Origin: Clostridium cavendishii DSM 21758
Lineage (GTDB): Bacteria > Bacillota > Clostridia > Clostridiales > Clostridiaceae
Length of the DNA: 64,000 nt
NCBI RefSeq assembly: GCF_900141845.1
Contig: NZ_FQZB01000015.1
Span: 62,001-126,000, forward strand
Reading direction: 5' to 3'
A program made the translations under genes and the position numbers. Position 1 is the stretch's first letter. Every line of letters begins with the position of its first letter. Below are positions 59,571 through 64,000 of the stretch, in pieces. The notes under the pieces are model-generated. The model saw only the letters and a program-made list of their open reading frames with translations, made no database searches and was not told the DNA's origin.

Positions 59571-59601
59571 AACGCATACGAATATAACGCATACGAAATA
59601 T
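59571..59601. promoter_or_regulatory. Tandem 15-bp repeat upstream of hypB
   Basis: aacgcatacgaatat (59571-59585) is followed at once by aacgcatacgaaatat (59586-59601). An inverted partial copy, agtatgcg, lies at 59536-59543. This looks like a regulator binding cluster 114 bp before the hypB start. The rest of the 572-bp gap 59143-59714 shows no gene. Confidence 0.55.
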
Positions 59602-59714
59602 ATTTCATTAATAAAGAGTTTGTGATACAATTTGCTTATGGGGAATACTTTTTTATTATTTAAAAATAAAAAGTTAAAAGATAAAATTTAAATTAAGATG
59701 GAGGTATGGATGAT

Positions 59715-60386
59715 ATGGAAAAATTTAAGGTTCTAGAAATTAAGCAAAGTGTTTTTGAAGATAACGATAGACAAGCGGATTTGCTTAGAGAAGAATTAAA
59801 AAAAGAGAAGACATTTCTATTAAATCTAATGTCATCACCAGGTTCTGGAAAAACAACAACTGTTTTAAGAACGATTAATGCTTTAAAAGATGAGATGAAA
59901 ATTGGAGTTTTAGAAGCTGATATTGACTCAGATGTGGATGCGCTTACTGTTTCAAAGACAGGAGCAAAAGTAATCCAATTACATACAGGGGGAATGTGTC
60001 ATCTTGACGCAGACATGACAAAACAAGGTCTATTAGGACTTGGAACAGAAGAAATCGATTTCGCTATATTGGAAAACGTGGGAAATTTAGTATGTCCGGC
60101 TGAATTCGATACTGGTGCATCAAAAAATGCTATGATTTTAAGTGTTCCAGAAGGTCATGATAAACCTTTAAAATATCCTTTAATGTTTTCAATTGTGGAT
60201 GTTGTATTAATTAATAAGATTGATGCAATAGATTATTTTGATTTTGATTTGGAGGCAGTTAAAAAATACATAACAAAGATAAATCCGAATGCAAAAATAA
60301 TTCCAATATCAGCTAAGACTGGAGAAGGAATTGATGAGTGGGCAGATTGGGTACGTGCTCAAGTTAAGGGATGGAATGAAAAATAG
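59715..60386 (+). CDS. hypB: Hydrogenase nickel incorporation GTPase HypB
   Basis: 223 residues. P-loop NLMSSPGSGKTTTVLRTI, metal site GGMCHLDADM (Cys/His for Ni or Zn at the dimer interface), NLVCPAEFDTG and NKID for guanine. It inserts nickel into hydrogenase (or another Ni enzyme) using GTP. No His-rich nickel store at the N-terminus. GGAGGT lies 9 bases before the ATG at 59715; the ATG at 59706 abuts it. HypA is encoded 3 kb downstream. Confidence 0.95.
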   Translation: MEKFKVLEIKQSVFEDNDRQADLLREELKKEKTFLLNLMSSPGSGKTTTVLRTINALKDEMKIGVLEADIDSDVDALTVSKTGAKVIQLHTGGMCHLDADMTKQGLLGLGTEEIDFAILENVGNLVCPAEFDTGASKNAMILSVPEGHDKPLKYPLMFSIVDVVLINKIDAIDYFDFDLEAVKKYITKINPNAKIIPISAKTGEGIDEWADWVRAQVKGWNEK

Positions 60387-60477
60387 ATAATAGATTTATA
60401 AAGTTTTGATTCTTGATTTATAAGTTAAAAAGATAGGGATAAAATTATAATAAAGATAAAAGATAGGGGAATATATT

Positions 60478-63168
60478 ATGGTAAATCAAAAAGTATTGGA
60501 TCTTGCTAATCATATAAGTATGAAAAAAAGTGGTTCAAAATCTGAAATTAAGCCTGATCATCCTGAATATAAGGTTCTTGAGCCTGTTGTTACAGATGAA
60601 ATGGCAGAAATAGGGATGTATCTTGAATTCCGTAAGAAGAAAAGTGCAGAAGAAGTTGCAGCTGAATGTGGTAAGTCTGTAGAGGAAACAGCAAAGTTAT
60701 TATGGGATTTAGCTGTTGCTGGTGTTTGCTTTGTTAATGAGATAGATGGTGTTGATAGATACTGGTTTGATCTTTGGGTTCCAGGACAAATGGAAATGAT
60801 AGTTAATCACCCTAATAGAAAAGATATAGAAAATTACAAACAAATAGCAGAAGCTTTTGAAGCGTATGGAAGAAAAAAAGCCCCTATGACAGCAGGTGTT
60901 TTTTCAGTTGGAACAGGTCCTATGCGTGTTATACCTATAGAAACAGCTATTGAAGGTGAAACTAGAAGAGCTTCGTATGAAGAAGTTTCTAGATATCTTA
61001 ATGAAAATACTGTATTCTCAGTTTCAGACTGTTCTTGCCGTACATCGAGAGAAGCTATGGGAGAAGGTTGTGGCCATTTAAAAGAAGATATGTGTATTCA
61101 ACTTGGCCACGCTGCAGAATATTATATACGTACAGGTAGAGGGAGAAAAATCACTAGAGAAGAAGCTTTTGATATAATTAAAAGAGCTGAAGAAAATGGA
61201 TTAATGCATCAAATACCAAATGCAGATGGTCCAGGACATACTCATGCTATCTGTAACTGTTGTGGATGTTCATGTTATGCTACAAGACTTGCTGGAATGT
61301 TCAGAAATAATGATATGGTACGTTCAAACTATGTTTCAAAAGTAGACAAAGACAAATGTGTTGCTTGTGGAGAATGTGTACAAGTTTGTCCTGTTAATGC
61401 ATTAAAATTAGGACAAAAATTATGTACTAAAACACCAATAGTTGAAAAGAAACAAGAAGATTTTGCTCACAATACAGAGTGGGGAGAAGACAAGTGGGAT
61501 GTTGATCATCGTATTAATAGAAAAAATGTTGTTGAAACTGGTACAAGCCCATGTAAAACAAATTGTCCAGCTCACATTTCAGTTCAAGGTTATATTAAAT
61601 TAGCTTCCCAAGGAAGATATAAAGAAGCACTTGAACTTATAAAGCATGAAAATCCATTTCCAGCGGTTTGTGGACGTATTTGTCCAAGAAAATGTGAATC
61701 AGCTTGTACTAGAGGAGAAATTGATGAAGCTGTTGCTGTAGACGATATTAAAAAATTCCTTGCTGAACAAGATCTAAATATGGAACATCGTTATGTGCCA
61801 AAGAAAAGACATGATTATGGTAAGAAGATTGCTATTGTTGGAGCAGGTCCTTCAGGTTTATCATGTGCTTTCTACTTAGCAATTGATGGGTATAAAGTAA
61901 CTGTATTTGAAAAGCAACCAGTACTTGGTGGTATGTTAACGCTTGGAATACCATCTTACAGACTAGAAAAAGATGTAATAAATGCTGAAATAGATGTATT
62001 AAGAGAATTAGGAGTAGAATTCAAAACTGGTGTTGAAGTAGGTAAAGATGTAACTCTTAATGACTTAAGAGAACAAGGTTATGAAGCTTTCTATCTTGCA
62101 ATAGGTGCACAATCAGGAAGAATGCTTGGTATAGAAGGAGAAAATGGAGAAGGTGTTATGACTGGAGTTGATTTCTTACGTGAAGTTAACTTAGGAAATG
62201 ATATTAACCTAGATGGAGAAGTAGTTGTAATTGGTGGTGGTAATGTTGCCATTGATGTTGCAAGAACAGCTACAAGAGTAGGAGCGACTAAAACTTCTAT
62301 GTTCTGTCTTGAATCAAGAAAAGAAATGCCTGCTTTAGATGAAGAAATAGATGAAGCTTTAGGTGAAGATATTGAGGTTAATAATTCTTGGGGACCAAAG
62401 AGAATATTAACTGAAAATGGTAAAGTAGTTGGTATCGAATTTAAGAAATGTCTTTCTGTTTTTGATGAAAACAGAAGATTCAATCCAAAATTTGATGAAA
62501 ATGAAGTTAAAGTTGTTAAAGCAAGTCATATTCTAATTTCTGTTGGACAAGGAATGGATTGGGGTAACCTTTTAGAAGGAAGTAAAGTAGAATTAAACCC
62601 AAATAAAACAGCTAAAGCTGATTCATTTACGCTACAAACTGGAGAGCCTGATGTATTTGTAGGTGGAGATGCATTAACTGGACCTAGATTTGCTATAGAT
62701 GCTATTGCACAAGGTAAAGAAGGGGCAATATCAATTCATCGTTTTGTTCATCCAGGACAAAGCTTAATATATGGTCGTGATAGAAGAGAATATCGTGAAT
62801 TTGATAAAGGAAATTTAGTTTTAGAAAGTTATGATCATATTAAAAGACAAAAAATAGCTCATATAGATGGAGCTAAGTCAAAACAAACATTTAGAGATTT
62901 ACGTGCTACATTTACAGAAGAACAAATGAAGAAGGAAACTGAACGTTGTCTTGGATGTGGTGCTACAACGGTAGATCAATATCAATGTATAGGTTGTGGA
63001 GCATGTACAACTAGATGTAAGTTTGATGCAATTAAACTTGAAAGAAAGTATGATGCACAAACTGTAGAACTTAATGAACTTAAAAAAATAGTTATAAAAA
63101 ATGTAATTAAGCGTAAAATTGTAATTAAGGCTAGAAAAATTAAGAAGAGCCTTACAGGAAACTCTTAA
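60478..63168 (+). CDS. Large Fe-S/FAD/NAD(P) oxidoreductase (GltD-like)
   Basis: 896 residues. The N-terminal ~290 have a winged-helix-like part and Cys clusters (CSCRTS at 185; ICNCCGCSCYATR ~260). A ferredoxin motif CVACGECVQVCP (~294) is followed by the Fer4_20 domain (PCKTNCPAHISVQGYI; CGRICPRKCESACTRG). FAD loop GAGPSGLSC (~453) and NAD(P) loop IGGGNVAIDVA (~585) come from the GltD family. A C-terminal second ferredoxin reads CLGCG..CIGCGACTTRC (~823-847). It should move electrons between NAD(P)H and ferredoxin-like partners. Between hypB and hypA it may serve a Ni hydrogenase or formate pathway; that role is inferred. Confidence 0.85.
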   Translation: MVNQKVLDLANHISMKKSGSKSEIKPDHPEYKVLEPVVTDEMAEIGMYLEFRKKKSAEEVAAECGKSVEETAKLLWDLAVAGVCFVNEIDGVDRYWFDLWVPGQMEMIVNHPNRKDIENYKQIAEAFEAYGRKKAPMTAGVFSVGTGPMRVIPIETAIEGETRRASYEEVSRYLNENTVFSVSDCSCRTSREAMGEGCGHLKEDMCIQLGHAAEYYIRTGRGRKITREEAFDIIKRAEENGLMHQIPNADGPGHTHAICNCCGCSCYATRLAGMFRNNDMVRSNYVSKVDKDKCVACGECVQVCPVNALKLGQKLCTKTPIVEKKQEDFAHNTEWGEDKWDVDHRINRKNVVETGTSPCKTNCPAHISVQGYIKLASQGRYKEALELIKHENPFPAVCGRICPRKCESACTRGEIDEAVAVDDIKKFLAEQDLNMEHRYVPKKRHDYGKKIAIVGAGPSGLSCAFYLAIDGYKVTVFEKQPVLGGMLTLGIPSYRLEKDVINAEIDVLRELGVEFKTGVEVGKDVTLNDLREQGYEAFYLAIGAQSGRMLGIEGENGEGVMTGVDFLREVNLGNDINLDGEVVVIGGGNVAIDVARTATRVGATKTSMFCLESRKEMPALDEEIDEALGEDIEVNNSWGPKRILTENGKVVGIEFKKCLSVFDENRRFNPKFDENEVKVVKASHILISVGQGMDWGNLLEGSKVELNPNKTAKADSFTLQTGEPDVFVGGDALTGPRFAIDAIAQGKEGAISIHRFVHPGQSLIYGRDRREYREFDKGNLVLESYDHIKRQKIAHIDGAKSKQTFRDLRATFTEEQMKKETERCLGCGATTVDQYQCIGCGACTTRCKFDAIKLERKYDAQTVELNELKKIVIKNVIKRKIVIKARKIKKSLTGNS

Positions 63169-63195
63169 TTAGTTAATAGAATATTGCATAGTTAG

Positions 63196-63230
63196 GATTA
63201 AGGGGGACTTAGAGTTCCCCTTAACTTTTG
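63196..63230 (+). terminator. Terminator after the oxidoreductase
   Basis: ttaagggg (63198-63205) and ccccttaa (63217-63224) arms then CTTTTG. It may be partial, since hypA follows on the same strand after 130 bp. Confidence 0.65.
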
Positions 63231-63362
63231 AAACTTTAAGTAGTCTTATAGCATTCAAAGGGAACTAGTAGAAATTTTTGATGGCTTGGAAACTATTAAG
63301 GTGAAGTAAAAAATTCTATAAGTTACTTTTTCTTATTTAAATAAAGGTGGAGGTGAATTAAT

Positions 63363-63704
63363 ATGCATGAATTAGGCGTTGTATTTCAAGTAGTTAAAAC
63401 AGTTGAGACATTTGCAGAAAAAAATGCATTAACTAAGATAGATAAAATAGTTCTTCAAATAGGAGAGCTCTCATCAATGATTCCTAAATATATAGAATCT
63501 TGCTATCCAGCAGCAGTAGATGGAACATTATTGGAAAATACCAAACTGGAAATTGAAATACTACCAGGTAATGTTTTATGTAGAGAGTGTAGTAAAGTTT
63601 ATAACCTTCTTCAAAATAAGGATGAATGTCCATATTGCAAAGAGAACAATTGGGAATTATTAAGTGGTAAAGAGTTTATTATCAAGGAGATTGTTGCTTG
63701 TTAA
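63363..63704 (+). CDS. hypA: Hydrogenase maturation nickel metallochaperone HypA
   Basis: 113 residues, normal length. The N-terminal Met-His-Glu gives the Ni-binding His2. The zinc site is CREC...CPYC (residues ~78-97). It works with HypB to deliver nickel to the hydrogenase large subunit. GGAGG lies before ATG. Confidence 0.95.
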   Translation: MHELGVVFQVVKTVETFAEKNALTKIDKIVLQIGELSSMIPKYIESCYPAAVDGTLLENTKLEIEILPGNVLCRECSKVYNLLQNKDECPYCKENNWELLSGKEFIIKEIVAC

Positions 63705-63842
63705 ACAAGAGATTTAAGAATTAGTTTAGATATGTAAATTAGAGAAATAATATTTCAGTATATAATATTTTGAGATATTATTAGTTAACATAGCTGAGGA
63801 GTGCTTTATATAAAAACATATGATAGGGGAGAAAAGTAAGGG

Positions 63843-64000
63843 ATGAATAAAAGATTAAGAAATTTTGTTATAACATTAACTATAATGGGATTAGCTTTAG
63901 GTGCAATGGGTTGCTCTAATAGTTCAAAGGATAAGGACAAAAAAGCAACAAATGAAGTTCAAGAAAGCAAATTTGAACCTGTAAAATTTGTATATTCAAA
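63843..64000 (+). CDS. Lipoprotein, probable substrate-binding protein (3' partial)
   Basis: 52 residues visible before the window ends. Signal peptide with helix VITLTIMGLALGAMG and lipobox Cys (GAMGC, Cys23), followed by a Ser/Lys/Asp-rich linker and FEPVKFVYS, which resembles the start of a binding protein of an ABC importer. Coming after hypA, a nickel importer is a possibility, but the sequence does not show the ligand. GGGGAG lies 11 bases before ATG. Confidence 0.6.
   Translation, partial: MNKRLRNFVITLTIMGLALGAMGCSNSSKDKDKKATNEVQESKFEPVKFVYS

Noticed and set aside
59571..59601. CRISPR-like tandem repeat
   Set aside because: Only two units, directly abutting, with no spacers and no cas genes.

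Overview
The window is AT-rich throughout. Its families are those of a spore-forming anaerobic Firmicute, most likely Clostridium sensu stricto: CLI_3235-type Cys-rich peptide cluster, CD3324-like and DUF4317 proteins, HypA/HypB, and many PTS operons and one-component regulators. There are no rRNA, tRNA, CRISPR or prophage structural genes. I cannot name the species.

Layout. 1-6531 looks like ordinary chromosome: the end of a degenerate HD-GYP protein, a PTS operon of the ascorbate-type superfamily (regulator with fused IIA domain, IIB, IIC, SIS-domain enzyme), a PAP2 phosphatase and rlmH. From the last codons of rlmH (6514) to about 22.7 kb lies the most unusual part. The 18-bp rlmH 3' end recurs five more times (12718, 14976, 17416, 19077, 22705). 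Each of those five copies is preceded at fixed spacing by a version of acctcattt. Several copies are followed by its inverted repeat aaatgaggttt and then by a hairpin. This is the architecture of staphylococcal SCC elements: att in the rlmH 3' end with inverted repeats just inside. I read the region as a tandem array of five small rlmH-site cassettes, plus the start of a sixth. Cargo is KatG, GNAT acetyltransferases, stand-alone regulators, cupin, YciI, HAD and ankyrin proteins, and several broken genes. No recombinase is visible.

22.8-26.2 kb is further accessory DNA: a ceramidase-like protein, an AraC regulator and decayed small ORFs. 26.2-31.6 kb is a complete beta-glucoside PTS operon (activator, IIA, 6-phospho-beta-glucosidase, IIB, IIC). 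31.65-36.97 kb is a RiPP cluster: subtilisin-like protease, Cys-rich precursor, CcpM-type radical SAM enzyme, TIGR04066-type protein and an acyl-carrier-like protein without its attachment serine. The protease carries a C-terminal domain that looks homologous to the TIGR04066 protein.

37.5-53.6 kb holds regulators and their likely targets: YczE-like protein, CarD, a double-MerR regulator with an ABC exporter, LysR/EamA, a MerR-TipAS regulator with a duplicated ligand domain, DUF6506, AraC, MerR with a TrmO-like enzyme, DUF4317, MarR/cyclase and two methyltransferases. Two MerR-type promoters with the diagnostic 19-bp spacer can be read directly. 53.7-58.6 kb contains a BMP-type binding protein and an ECF sigma/membrane protein/ABC operon. 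59.7-63.7 kb is hypB, a large Fe-S/FAD oxidoreductase and hypA. The window ends inside a lipoprotein gene.

Gene starts were chosen by ribosome-binding site where an earlier in-frame start was possible. Family assignments rest on motifs read by eye and on recalled family knowledge; no database search was run.
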